From the NCBI RefSeq assembly GCF_016785095.1, contig NZ_JAEKJB010000004.1:124001-188000 (forward strand): a stretch of 64,000 nucleotides of DNA. Direction: 5' to 3'. The notes beneath the pieces are model-generated. The model saw nothing but the letters and a program-made list of their open reading frames with translations. It was not told where the DNA came from and did not search any database. Below, in pieces: positions 7,685 to 16,029 of this stretch. This stretch comes from Alloalcanivorax marinus (GTDB lineage: Bacteria > Pseudomonadota > Gammaproteobacteria > Pseudomonadales > Alcanivoracaceae). The position numbers and the translations under genes were made by a program. Within the stretch, counting starts at the first letter, position 1. Every line of letters begins with the position of its first letter.

Positions 7685-9364
7685 ATGAGCGCAATATTGC
7701 TTCTGGTTCTCGGCCTGGGTGGCATGGCCGCGGGCTACTTTTTCTATTCCCGTTTCATCGCGGCCAAGGTCTATCAGCTTGATCCCGACTTCCGCACGCC
7801 GGCCCACGAATTCGAGGACGGCGTGGACTTCGTGCCCACCAACCGATTCGTGCTCTGGGGCCACCACTTTACCTCCGTGGCCGGGGCGGCACCCATCGTC
7901 GGGCCGGCGATCGCGGTGATCTGGGGCTGGTTGCCGGCGTTCCTGTGGGTGGTGCTGGGCACCATCTTCTTCGCTGGCGTACACGACGCCGGCGCGATCT
8001 GGGCAAGCGTGCGTAACCGCGCCAAGTCCGTCGGCGCCCTGACCGGCGAGGTGGTCGGCGGGCGCGCCCGCAGTGTGTTCATGATCGTTATCTTCCTGGT
8101 GCTGTTGATGGTCAACGCGGTGTTCGGCGTGGTGATCGCCAAACTGCTGATCAACAACCCCGGCGCGGTGGTACCGGTGTGGGGCGCGATCGCCGTGGCC
8201 CTGGTGATCGGCCAGTTGATCCGCCGCCGCGTCATTGGCCTCGGGCTGGTTTCCGTGCTCGGCGTGGCCTGCCTGTACGGGCTCATCTTCCTGGGGCCGC
8301 AGGTGCCGGTAGCACTGCCGGAGACGGTGGGCGGCCTGTCCGCCAACGCGGTCTGGATTCTGATCCTGTTCGGCTACGCGGCCATCGCCTCCCTGCTGCC
8401 GGTATGGATGCTGCTGCAACCCCGGGACTACATCAACGGCCTGCAGCTGTTCGTGGGCCTGATCCTGCTGTACGCGGCGGTGCTGATCGGTAACCCCACC
8501 GTGGTGGCGCCGATGATCAACTTCGACGCGCCAGTGGGTACGCCGTCCATGATTCCGCTGCTGTTCGTGACCATCGCCTGCGGCGCCATCTCCGGCTTCC
8601 ACGGGCTGGTCGCCTCGGGCACCACTTCCAAGCAGCTCAACAAGGAAACCGATGCCCGCTTCGTGGGCTACTTCGGCGCCGTGGGCGAAGGCGCCCTGGC
8701 GCTGGCCGCGATTCTCGCCGCCACCGCCGGCTTCGCCTCCCTGGCGGACTGGCAGGCGGTCTATTCCGGGTTCGGCCAGGGCAGCCTGACCGCCTTCGTG
8801 GACGGCGGCGCCGCCATTCTCAGCGGTGGCACCGGGCTCGATGCCGAGGTGGCCGCCACCCTGCTCACGGTAATGGCCGCCCTGTTCGCCGGCACCACCA
8901 TGGACACCGGCCTGCGTCTGCAGCGCTACATTTTCCAGGAATGGGGCGAGATCTATGATCAGGCGTGGATGCGCAAGCCGTTCCCGGCCACCATGCTGGC
9001 GGTGATCAGTTGCCTGGTGCTGGCGTTCGGCGCCGGTGGCGCCGACGGCTCCGGCGGCCTGCTGATCTGGCCTCTGTTCGGCACCACCAACCAGTTGCTC
9101 GCCGGTCTGACCCTGCTGGTGATCACCGTGATGCTGGTGCGGCGCGGGCGTCCCACCTTCTACACGTTGGTGCCGCTGGTGTTCCTGCTGCTGATGACCC
9201 TTGCCGCGCTGCTGATCCAGCTCAAGGGCTTCTACACCGACGAGAATTGGTTCCTGCTGGGCCTGGACCTGGTGGTGCTGGTGGCGGCGGTTCTGGTGAC
9301 CCTGGAGTGCGCCGCCGCCCTGCGTCGCCATAAACGCCTGCACCAGGAGGAGGCGCGCTCTTGA
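7685..9364 (+). CDS. cstA: CstA-family peptide/pyruvate carrier
   Basis: 559-residue polytopic inner-membrane protein of the carbon starvation CstA family, whose studied members take up peptides or pyruvate. The N-terminus has the family stretch DGVDFVPTNRFVLWGHHFTS followed by AGAAPIVGPAIAVIWGW, and further on FHGLVASGTTSKQL, GTTMDTGLRLQRYI and WPLFGTTNQLLAGLT. It is shorter than the roughly 700-residue E. coli CstA, ending soon after the last helices. The ATG at 7685 follows AAGGACAAACA; a longer upstream reading lacks family similarity. Its stop overlaps the next gene, so the three-gene operon is translationally coupled. Confidence 0.92.
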   Translation: MSAILLLVLGLGGMAAGYFFYSRFIAAKVYQLDPDFRTPAHEFEDGVDFVPTNRFVLWGHHFTSVAGAAPIVGPAIAVIWGWLPAFLWVVLGTIFFAGVHDAGAIWASVRNRAKSVGALTGEVVGGRARSVFMIVIFLVLLMVNAVFGVVIAKLLINNPGAVVPVWGAIAVALVIGQLIRRRVIGLGLVSVLGVACLYGLIFLGPQVPVALPETVGGLSANAVWILILFGYAAIASLLPVWMLLQPRDYINGLQLFVGLILLYAAVLIGNPTVVAPMINFDAPVGTPSMIPLLFVTIACGAISGFHGLVASGTTSKQLNKETDARFVGYFGAVGEGALALAAILAATAGFASLADWQAVYSGFGQGSLTAFVDGGAAILSGGTGLDAEVAATLLTVMAALFAGTTMDTGLRLQRYIFQEWGEIYDQAWMRKPFPATMLAVISCLVLAFGAGGADGSGGLLIWPLFGTTNQLLAGLTLLVITVMLVRRGRPTFYTLVPLVFLLLMTLAALLIQLKGFYTDENWFLLGLDLVVLVAAVLVTLECAAALRRHKRLHQEEARS

Positions 9365-9645
9365 AGAGCGCGCCCATCGTCGGCCGGCTGAAGCGCTGGT
9401 ACCGGCACGCCAGCCATTGGGGGGCGGAGTATTACAACGCCCCCTACCGGGCCGCCATCGCCCGCGCCCGGCGCGACGAGGAAGACCTGTTCATGCTGCT
9501 GGTGTTCGCCGAGACCCTCGGCATTCCCAACCCGGTCGGCTGGTACACCCTGGAGTTGCAGCCTCTGCTGCTGGACCGTTTCCACGACTGGCACCGGCGC
9601 ATGGGGCTGCCCCATTCCCCCCTGGATCAATTCCGCTGCTGCTGA
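9361..9645 (+). CDS. Small cory-CC-star-type protein
   Basis: 94-residue soluble protein rich in aromatic and basic residues (RWYRHASHWGAEYYNAPYR near the N-terminus, then GIPNPVGWYTLELQP) that ends in RCC directly before the stop. That terminal Cys-Cys is the mark of the small 'cory-CC-star' family, which I recall as occurring beside CstA-type carriers. The start is TTG, overlapping the cstA stop by four bases and preceded by CAGGAGGAGG. Its own stop overlaps the ATPase start (TGATG). Function is unknown; a terminal Cys pair could bind metal or a thiol partner, which is inference. Confidence 0.8.
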   Translation: MKSAPIVGRLKRWYRHASHWGAEYYNAPYRAAIARARRDEEDLFMLLVFAETLGIPNPVGWYTLELQPLLLDRFHDWHRRMGLPHSPLDQFRCC

Positions 9646-10652
9646 TGACCGATCTCGATTTCACCACTTTACTGCAACAGCGGCGCCTTCTGATGGTGGG
9701 TGGCAAGGGAGGCGTCGGCAAGACCACCACCGCCGCCGCCCTGGCCCTGGCCGCCGCCGGCCAGGGCCGGCGGGTGCTGCTGGTCTCCACCGACCCGGCG
9801 CACAGTCTGTCCGACGCCTTCGACCGGGAAATCGGTGACCGGGAGACCGCCCTGGCGCCGAATTTGTTCGGCCTGGAAATCGACCCGGATCACGAAGTGG
9901 ACGCCCACCTGGATACGGTACGCGCCCGCATGGCCCGCTTCGCCGCCCCGGACCAGCGCCCGGAGCTGGAACGCCAACTGCGGCTCAGCCGCCAATCCCC
10001 CGGCGCCCAGGAAGCGGCGTTGCTGGAGCGGCTGACCACGCTGATGGATCAGGTCGATGACTACGACCTGATGGTGTTCGACACCGCCCCCACCGGCCAT
10101 ACCCTGCGCCTGCTCAGCCTGCCGGAAGTGATGGCCGCCTGGACCGAGGGCCTGCTACGCCAGAACCGGCGCGGCGAGGAATTGGGCAAGGTGCTCAACC
10201 ACCTGACCCCGGGCCGCGATCTGGACAGCCTCACCGAGGAACCGGAACAGCGCGAATTGGCCGACCTGGATGAGCGGGCCCGCGGCCTCGCCGCGCCGCT
10301 GCTCGAACGCCAACGGCGTTTTCACCGCGCCCGCCGGCGCTTGCAGGACGCCGCCCACAGCGGCTTCCTGTTTGTATTGACCCCGGAGAAGCTACCGATC
10401 CTGGAAACCGAGCGGGCGGTGGCCAGCCTGGCGGACGCCGGCATCCCGGTGGCCGGCGCCATCGTCAACCGGGTGCTGCCGGACGACGCCGAAGGGGCCT
10501 TCTTCCGCGCCCGCAGAGAGCGGGAACAACGTCACCTGGCGGACATCGAGGCACGCCTCGGCGCCCTGCCCCGTCACCATCTGCCCCTGCTCGCCGACGA
10601 CATCCATGGGCTGCAAGCACTGGAGGCCTTCTCTAGCCGGCTGCTGTCCTGA
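9645..10652 (+). CDS. ArsA/GET3-like P-loop ATPase
   Basis: 335-residue soluble ATPase of the ArsA/TRC40/GET3 class. Deviant Walker A GGKGGVGKTTTA with the signature Lys at residues about 19-30, the switch STDPAHSLSDAF, the DTAPTGHTLRLL motif and the VNRVLP base-recognition segment. It is a single ATPase unit, unlike the duplicated ArsA of arsenite pumps, and no arsA/arsB/arsR gene is near, so arsenite export is unlikely. Four-way coupling (cstA, CC-terminal protein, ATPase) suggests it energises, inserts or regulates the carrier, which is inference. Confidence 0.88.
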   Translation: MTDLDFTTLLQQRRLLMVGGKGGVGKTTTAAALALAAAGQGRRVLLVSTDPAHSLSDAFDREIGDRETALAPNLFGLEIDPDHEVDAHLDTVRARMARFAAPDQRPELERQLRLSRQSPGAQEAALLERLTTLMDQVDDYDLMVFDTAPTGHTLRLLSLPEVMAAWTEGLLRQNRRGEELGKVLNHLTPGRDLDSLTEEPEQRELADLDERARGLAAPLLERQRRFHRARRRLQDAAHSGFLFVLTPEKLPILETERAVASLADAGIPVAGAIVNRVLPDDAEGAFFRARREREQRHLADIEARLGALPRHHLPLLADDIHGLQALEAFSSRLLS

Positions 10653-10802
10653 CGTCCGCGGGCTCCAGATGGCAACGGAAAGGATTGCCCCGTTCCAGGT
10701 GATTTCCTCATCAAGAGTCCGGCCCATCAGTGTCTCGTTGGTTCATCACATCCCGCCTGGAGCGCGTATACTGTCGCCCAAGCCAGGTTTTTCGAGGTAT
10801 CT

Positions 10803-11489
10803 ATGCCCGCGTCCAAAAGCAGCCCATTCGCTCCGGTCCGCCGCCGCTCCATGGAGGAAGAAGTCTATCTGCGAATGCGCGAGGCGATCCTGCAGGGCGA
10901 CCTGCCTGGCGGGGAGCGCCTGGTGCAGGAGGACATCGCCCAGCGTTTCGGTACCAGCCGCATCCCGGTGCGCGACGCGCTGCGACGGCTGGACGCGGAC
11001 GGTTTGGTGGAAGCCGGAGCCCGGGGCGTCTACAGCGTCACCCGCTTCGGGCCGGACGACCTCAAGGAGGTCTACGCCCTGCGCGAACTGCTGGAAGGCC
11101 ACCTCGCCGCGCATGCCTGCGAACACCTGGGCGCGGAGGCCCTGGACGAGCTGGAACAGCTCCAGGAAGAAATGGAGCATGCCCAAGCGAACCAGGACGC
11201 GGAGGCCTATGTGGCACTCAACCAGCGCTTCCACCGCGCGCTGTACGATGCCGCCGCCCAGCCACGCACGGAAAAGATCATTCTCTCGCTGTGGCAGGGC
11301 ATTCCGCCCCTGACGCCGCTCACCATTGAACACCGCATGGAGGAATCCAGCCGCGAGCACCGCGCCATCATCGCCGCGCTGCGTGCCGGCGACAGCGCCG
11401 GTGCTGGACAGGCGATGCGCGCCCACATCGCCACCGCCGGTCGAGCGCTGCTTGACCATGTGGCCCGTGGCGAGGTGAACCTGCGTTGA
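10803..11489 (+). CDS. GntR-family (FadR/FCD type) regulator
   Basis: 228-residue regulator. Winged helix-turn-helix at residues 20-85 (VQEDIAQRFGTSRIPVRDAL), then an all-helical FCD effector domain with conserved metal-binding type residues (RFHRALYDAA, EHRAIIAALRAGD, MRAHI). FCD regulators usually repress catabolic operons and bind organic acids or acyl-CoAs. It faces the 3' end of the 12-gene acyl-CoA operon, a likely target. GTATAC at 10766-10771, about 30 bases before the start, repeats the unit of the 29520-29539 element, so self-binding is possible. Confidence 0.9.
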   Translation: MPASKSSPFAPVRRRSMEEEVYLRMREAILQGDLPGGERLVQEDIAQRFGTSRIPVRDALRRLDADGLVEAGARGVYSVTRFGPDDLKEVYALRELLEGHLAAHACEHLGAEALDELEQLQEEMEHAQANQDAEAYVALNQRFHRALYDAAAQPRTEKIILSLWQGIPPLTPLTIEHRMEESSREHRAIIAALRAGDSAGAGQAMRAHIATAGRALLDHVARGEVNLR

Positions 11490-11490
11490 T

Positions 11491-11519
11491 GACCGGCGCT
11501 CTCAGGAGACACGCCGGTC
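11491..11519. terminator. Hairpin between convergent gntR and ligase genes
   Basis: GACCGGCG (11491-11498) and CGCCGGTC (11512-11519) are perfect inverted arms around a 13-base loop, placed exactly where the two convergent genes end. There is no T-run on either side, so it may block read-through weakly or only protect 3' ends. Confidence 0.35.
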
Positions 11520-13058
11520 CCGGCCCCGCCAGTACGGCTCGCGTAGCACGTTTTTGAGAATCTTGCCGGCCCCGGACAACGGCATCTGGTCCCGATATTC
11601 CACTGAGCGCGGGCACTTGTAACCGGCCAGTTCCTGGCGACAGAAGTCACACAGCTCGGCCTCGGAGGCCCGCGCGCCTTCCCGCAGCACCACGACGGCA
11701 TGGACACTTTCGCCCCACTGGGCATGCGGCACGCCGATCACCGCGCAACTGACCACCGCCGGATGACGCGCGAGTCGGTTTTCAACTTCCGCGCAGTACA
11801 CATTCTCGCCACCACTGACAATCATGTCCTTGAGGCGGTCAACGATGTAGATATAGCCGCCCTCGTCCATGTAACCGCCGTCGCCGGTGTGCAGCCAGCC
11901 ATCACGCAGCACCTCGGCGGTCTGCGCCGGCTGGTTCCAGTAACCGAGCATGATGTTGTCACCGCGGGCGATGACCTCGCCGATTTCACCGCGCGGCAGC
12001 TCGGTGCCACTTTCGTCGACGATCCGCACTTCCAGGCCCCAACCGGCGCGCCCGGCGGATTTAACCCTGCCGTTGCGTAACGCCTCACCCTGGTGATTCC
12101 ACCAAGGGTTCACGGTGATCACCGGCGCGGCCTCGGTCATGCCGTAGGACTGCATGAAACGAGCACCGGGAAGTGCCGCCATGGCCCGCTCCAGCAGCGG
12201 CAGGGACATTGGCGAGGCACCGTAGGTCACCGTTTGCAGCGCACTCAGGTCATGAGCCGCGAACCCGGGGTCATCCACCATCATCTGGATCATGCTCGGC
12301 ACCAGAATCACATCGGTGACCTTTTCCCGGGCGATCGCCGCCAGAGCCTTCTCGACCCGGAAACCAGGCAACACCACCGAGGTGCCACCCACGATCAGCT
12401 GCGAAACCAACTTACCAAGTCCGGCGGTATGGAACAGGGGTACCGCCATCAGCGTCACGAAGGGTGACGGTACCTCCGTTTCCGCCAGCCGCCCCACCGC
12501 CGAACTCCACAGATTGGAATGCGAGAGCATCACCCCCTTGGGAAAGCCGGTGGTACCGCCGGTATACAGGATCACCGCCAGTTCCTCGCCGTCGGCGCGC
12601 CGGTCCGACACCGCCTGCGCCGCGGCAAGCCAGGGCTCGTAGGGTATGAGTCCCGGCGGTGTCGGCTCACTCCCCACATGAATGATCCTCTCCAGCGCGG
12701 GGCATCGCTGCCGCAACTCCGGCACCCGCTCCAGAAACTCGTCGTCGACCAGCAACACCCGGGCACCGCTGTCCGCCAATGAATAGGCCATCTCCTTGAG
12801 GCTCCAGCGAGTATTGACCGGATTGGCCACGAACCCGCCCCACCAAAGGCCGGCGAAGTAATCCCAGTGCGTCGCGCCGTTGAGCGCCAGAATCGCCACT
12901 CGATCACCGGGCTTGAGGCCGGCCTCGGCGAGCGCCCCGGCAAGGCGCGCACATCGGTCCGCTAGGGTCCGGTAATCACGGCGCAGACCATCATCGATGA
13001 CCGCCGTTCGCTCGGGAAACTGCTGTACCGCCCGGTGCAGGCCTTGCGTCAGGTACAT
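11502..13058 (-). CDS. Acyl-CoA synthetase (AMP-forming)
   Basis: 518-residue ANL-superfamily ligase that would activate a carboxylic acid to its CoA thioester with ATP. Phosphate loop YTGGTTGFPKGV (residues about 168-180), SYGMTEAAP, the TGDGGYMDEGGY core with IVDRLKDMIVSGGENVY at the hinge, and the C-terminal catalytic Lys in LSGAGKILKN. Last gene of the minus-strand catabolic operon, 11 bases after the Bug receptor. The substrate cannot be fixed from sequence; medium-chain or branched acids are typical for this subgroup. Confidence 0.92.
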   Translation of the reverse strand: MYLTQGLHRAVQQFPERTAVIDDGLRRDYRTLADRCARLAGALAEAGLKPGDRVAILALNGATHWDYFAGLWWGGFVANPVNTRWSLKEMAYSLADSGARVLLVDDEFLERVPELRQRCPALERIIHVGSEPTPPGLIPYEPWLAAAQAVSDRRADGEELAVILYTGGTTGFPKGVMLSHSNLWSSAVGRLAETEVPSPFVTLMAVPLFHTAGLGKLVSQLIVGGTSVVLPGFRVEKALAAIAREKVTDVILVPSMIQMMVDDPGFAAHDLSALQTVTYGASPMSLPLLERAMAALPGARFMQSYGMTEAAPVITVNPWWNHQGEALRNGRVKSAGRAGWGLEVRIVDESGTELPRGEIGEVIARGDNIMLGYWNQPAQTAEVLRDGWLHTGDGGYMDEGGYIYIVDRLKDMIVSGGENVYCAEVENRLARHPAVVSCAVIGVPHAQWGESVHAVVVLREGARASEAELCDFCRQELAGYKCPRSVEYRDQMPLSGAGKILKNVLREPYWRGRDRRVS

Positions 13059-13068
13059 GGCTCGCTCC

Positions 13069-14034
13069 TTAATCCAGCGTCAAACCGGCGTCATCGATGA
13101 TGCCGCCCCAGACCTGGCTGTCCCGTTCCACCCGGTCGACGAACTGGTCATGGGGAGTTCCTTCCATGATCAGGCTCAGCTTTCCCATGCGCTCGACCAC
13201 GGACGGTTCCGCCACCGCCGCCATCAACGCATCGGATATCTCCGCCACCACCGGCTCCGGCATGCCGCTCGGACCGAACACGCCAAACCATCCCTGGTAG
13301 TTCATGCGCTCGAATCCCTGTTCCTGGAAGGTCCTGACCTCCGGCAATTGTGGCAGGCGTTTTTCACCGGTGACCCCGAGGGCGCGCACCTGGCCGTCCT
13401 CGATCAATGGCAAGGCACCCTTCCCTGACATGAACACCATGGGAATCTGTCCCGCCAACAGCTCATTGACGGACGGCGCCTCGCCGCGAAAAGCCACATG
13501 GATCAGGTCCAGATCGTTCTGCTCGCTGAAAACATGGCCATACAAATGGGCGCTTGAACCGGCGCCGTAGGTGCCATAGAAGGCATCGTCGGGATGGGCA
13601 CGCACATGCTCGACGAATTCGCCCGCGTCGTGAACATCGAGATCAGAGCGCACCACCATCAGCAGGCTGGTGGTGGCGATACCGGCCACCGGCCTCAGCG
13701 CTTCCATCGGGTCGACCTTAACGTTCGGGTAGAGATGCGGCGCCTGAATCAAGGCGATATTGGGCAACAAAAGGGTATGCCCATCCGGCTGGGCCTGGGC
13801 CACGTACTCGGTGGCGATCATGCCCGCGGCACCTGATCGATTGTCCACCACCACGGGCACTCCCCAGCGCTCGGACAGCTCCTGACCCAGGGTGCGGGCG
13901 AGAATGTCATTGGCGCCGCCGGGCGGGTATGGCACCACGATACGCACCTCCTGGTCGGGAAAACCGGCGCGGGCAAACGGTACCCAAAGGATAAAGAAGG
14001 AGGCCATCAAAGCGTGTAGCAAACGAGTCTTCAT
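13069..14034 (-). CDS. Bug-family tripartite tricarboxylate receptor 1
   Basis: 321-residue periplasmic solute-binding protein of the Bug/TctC family. Signal peptide of 23 residues (MKTRLLHALMASFFILWVPF, then ARA), followed by the family signature IVVPYPPGGANDILAR and VVDNRSGAAGMIATEYVA. Of three consecutive ATG codons the third is chosen because it sits seven bases from AAGGAG. It would deliver a carboxylate to a TctA/TctB membrane unit; the only such unit in the window is at 24746-26756. It is embedded between enzyme genes of the operon. Confidence 0.9.
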   Translation of the reverse strand: MKTRLLHALMASFFILWVPFARAGFPDQEVRIVVPYPPGGANDILARTLGQELSERWGVPVVVDNRSGAAGMIATEYVAQAQPDGHTLLLPNIALIQAPHLYPNVKVDPMEALRPVAGIATTSLLMVVRSDLDVHDAGEFVEHVRAHPDDAFYGTYGAGSSAHLYGHVFSEQNDLDLIHVAFRGEAPSVNELLAGQIPMVFMSGKGALPLIEDGQVRALGVTGEKRLPQLPEVRTFQEQGFERMNYQGWFGVFGPSGMPEPVVAEISDALMAAVAEPSVVERMGKLSLIMEGTPHDQFVDRVERDSQVWGGIIDDAGLTLD

Positions 14035-14075
14035 CATCATTCTCCTTGTTATCGTGATGATCATGGACACGACGT

Positions 14076-15227
14076 TCAGCCGGCTTCTCGCATCATGTTG
14101 CGGGCGATCACCAATTGCTGAATCTGGCTGGTACCCTCGTAAATCCGGAACAGACGGACGTCCCGATAAAAGCGCTCGATTCCGTATTCGGACATGTAGC
14201 CGGCGCCACCATGAATCTGTACCGCGCGGTCAGCGACCCGACCGCACATCTCCGAGGCGTAGTACTTGCAGCAGGAGGCCTCGGTGGCCACGTTCTCTCC
14301 CAGATCGCGGCGCCGGGCCGCGTCCATGACCATGCAGCGGGCCGCGTAGATCTCAGTGCGGCAGTCAGCGAGCATCGCCTGCACAAGCTGGAACTCCGCC
14401 ACCGCCTGACCGAACTGTTTGCGCTCCATGGCGTAGCGCAGGGCGTCATCGAGCATGCGTTCGGCGACGCCGACACAGATCGCGGCGATATGAATACGCC
14501 CCTTCTCCAACACCTTCATCGCGGTGCTGAAGCCTCGGCCGGGCTCGCCGCCGATGATATTCTCCGCCGGCACCCGGCAGCCATCGAACACCACGTCACA
14601 GGTGTGCGCGCCGCGCTGACCCATCTTGCGGTCCGGCTTGCCAAGGCTGATACCCGGGCTGCACGCATCGACGATAAAGGCCGACACGCCCTTGTGTCCG
14701 GGCTGGTCCGGCTCGCTGCGCGCCATCAACGTGAACACGCCGGCGTGCGGCGCATTGGTGATGTAGCGTTTGGTGCCGTGGATCACATAGTCGTCACCAT
14801 CGCGCACCGCCCGGGTGGTGAGTGACGCCGCGTCGGAACCGGCCTCCGGCTCGGTAAGCGCGAACGAAGCGATCAGTTCGCCGCTGGCGAGCCGGGGCAG
14901 CCATTCTCTTTTCTGCGCCTCGGTGCCGTCCATGAGGATGCCCTGGGACCCGATGCCCACTGTGGTGCCGAACAGGGAACGGAACGCCGGCGATGTTTTG
15001 CCCATCTCGATCATCACCAGAGCTTCCTCTTCCATGGTCACGCCCAGGCCCCCGTATTGTTCAGGAATGGTAAGACCAAACAGCCCGATCTCCTTCATTT
15101 GGCGGACCACGTCGTCCGGAATTTGATCATGCTCCGCCACCCACTCTTCCCTGGGCACCAGGGTATCCCGAACAAAGCGACGCACCGTGTCGAGCAGCGC
15201 CGTCATGGTTTCCTGATCACGAATCAT
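14076..15227 (-). CDS. Acyl-CoA dehydrogenase
   Basis: 383-residue FAD-dependent acyl-CoA dehydrogenase, introducing an alpha-beta double bond into an acyl-CoA. Signatures are FALTEPEAGSDAASL, the FAD/substrate segment MERKQFGQAVAEFQLVQ, QIHGGAGYMSEYGIER and the catalytic-base Glu in RIYEGTSQIQQ. The ATG at 15227 follows GGGAGAAAGGC; upstream residues in the same frame come from the hydratase gene. It overlaps the upstream enoyl-CoA hydratase gene by 11 bases, so it is co-translated. Short/branched-chain specificity is the usual guess for this subtype. Confidence 0.94.
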   Translation of the reverse strand: MIRDQETMTALLDTVRRFVRDTLVPREEWVAEHDQIPDDVVRQMKEIGLFGLTIPEQYGGLGVTMEEEALVMIEMGKTSPAFRSLFGTTVGIGSQGILMDGTEAQKREWLPRLASGELIASFALTEPEAGSDAASLTTRAVRDGDDYVIHGTKRYITNAPHAGVFTLMARSEPDQPGHKGVSAFIVDACSPGISLGKPDRKMGQRGAHTCDVVFDGCRVPAENIIGGEPGRGFSTAMKVLEKGRIHIAAICVGVAERMLDDALRYAMERKQFGQAVAEFQLVQAMLADCRTEIYAARCMVMDAARRRDLGENVATEASCCKYYASEMCGRVADRAVQIHGGAGYMSEYGIERFYRDVRLFRIYEGTSQIQQLVIARNMMREAG

Positions 15228-16026
15228 GCCTTTCTCCCGAGCGCTCCCGCGGCCATAGAAAAGTGGCGGGTTTTTTATTGAGGAAACGGTCCACGGCTTC
15301 ACGATGCTCCACCGTGTCGAACAACACCACTTGACCCAGGGCCTCGCGATGCAACAGATCATCGATGTGTCCGGCTGACAAATTCCGGATTTCGCTTTTG
15401 ATCAACGCCACCGCCGCCGGCGAGGCACCTTCAAACGCTCTGGCGATCTCCAGAGCACGCTCTGGCAGGCGCTCGCTATCGTGGCACTCGCTCACCAATC
15501 CCAGCGTCCGTGCCTCGACGGCGGATAGTTCCCGAGCGCTGAGCGCCAGTTCGCGCGCACGGCGCGGGCCGAGCGCGGCCACCAGTGCCGGCAACCCACC
15601 CAGGTCCGGCATCAGGCCGACACGCAGAAATGACATACAAAAGCGGGCACGGGGGCCGGCGAGCAGAAAATCGCCCACCAGCGCCAGGCTGAAGCCCGCG
15701 CCGTAAGCGGCCCCATCAACCGCGGTGATGACCGGGCAGTTGAGCGCGAGCAATGGCTTAAGCCATTCGTGGCCACGGGCCATGCGCCGGCGCCAACCGT
15801 CCGCGTCCAGGCGTGACCCGCCAATGCTCTTGAGATCACCGCCAGCGCAGAAGGCGCCTCCCTCCCCCTGAATCACCAGGGCACGAAGATCCTGATCGTC
15901 GGCCAGGCGGGAAACCACTGCTCTAAGTTCCTCGCGCAGCACTTCATCAAGGGCATTGCGGGTGCCAGGGCGGGACAGGGTGACGACCACCACGCCACCC
16001 TCTCGCTGTAAACGCAACGCTTCCAT
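15217..16026 (-). CDS. Enoyl-CoA hydratase/isomerase, PaaG-like
   Basis: 269-residue crotonase-fold enzyme. The oxyanion-hole runs FCAGGDL and DGAAYGAGFSLA are present. The usual catalytic Glu of hydratases in a PEI/V motif is replaced by FLRVGLMPDLGG, a pattern with the Asp typical of PaaG-like isomerases, so double-bond isomerisation is as likely as hydration. It overlaps the downstream acyl-CoA dehydrogenase start and lies four bases after the dienoyl-reductase-type SDR gene, inside the 12-gene operon. Confidence 0.88.
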   Translation of the reverse strand: MEALRLQREGGVVVVTLSRPGTRNALDEVLREELRAVVSRLADDQDLRALVIQGEGGAFCAGGDLKSIGGSRLDADGWRRRMARGHEWLKPLLALNCPVITAVDGAAYGAGFSLALVGDFLLAGPRARFCMSFLRVGLMPDLGGLPALVAALGPRRARELALSARELSAVEARTLGLVSECHDSERLPERALEIARAFEGASPAAVALIKSEIRNLSAGHIDDLLHREALGQVVLFDTVEHREAVDRFLNKKPATFLWPRERSGERHDS

Positions 16027-16029
16027 GGT

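Noticed and set aside
7556-9343. 595-codon frame antisense to cstA
   Set aside because: Sense strand encodes a clear CstA-family membrane protein with a good ribosome site; the antisense product is Gln/His-rich and unlike any known protein.
9645-10652. ATPase considered as an arsenite-pump ArsA
   Set aside because: Only one ATPase unit, no arsB, arsD or arsR nearby, and translational coupling to cstA instead.
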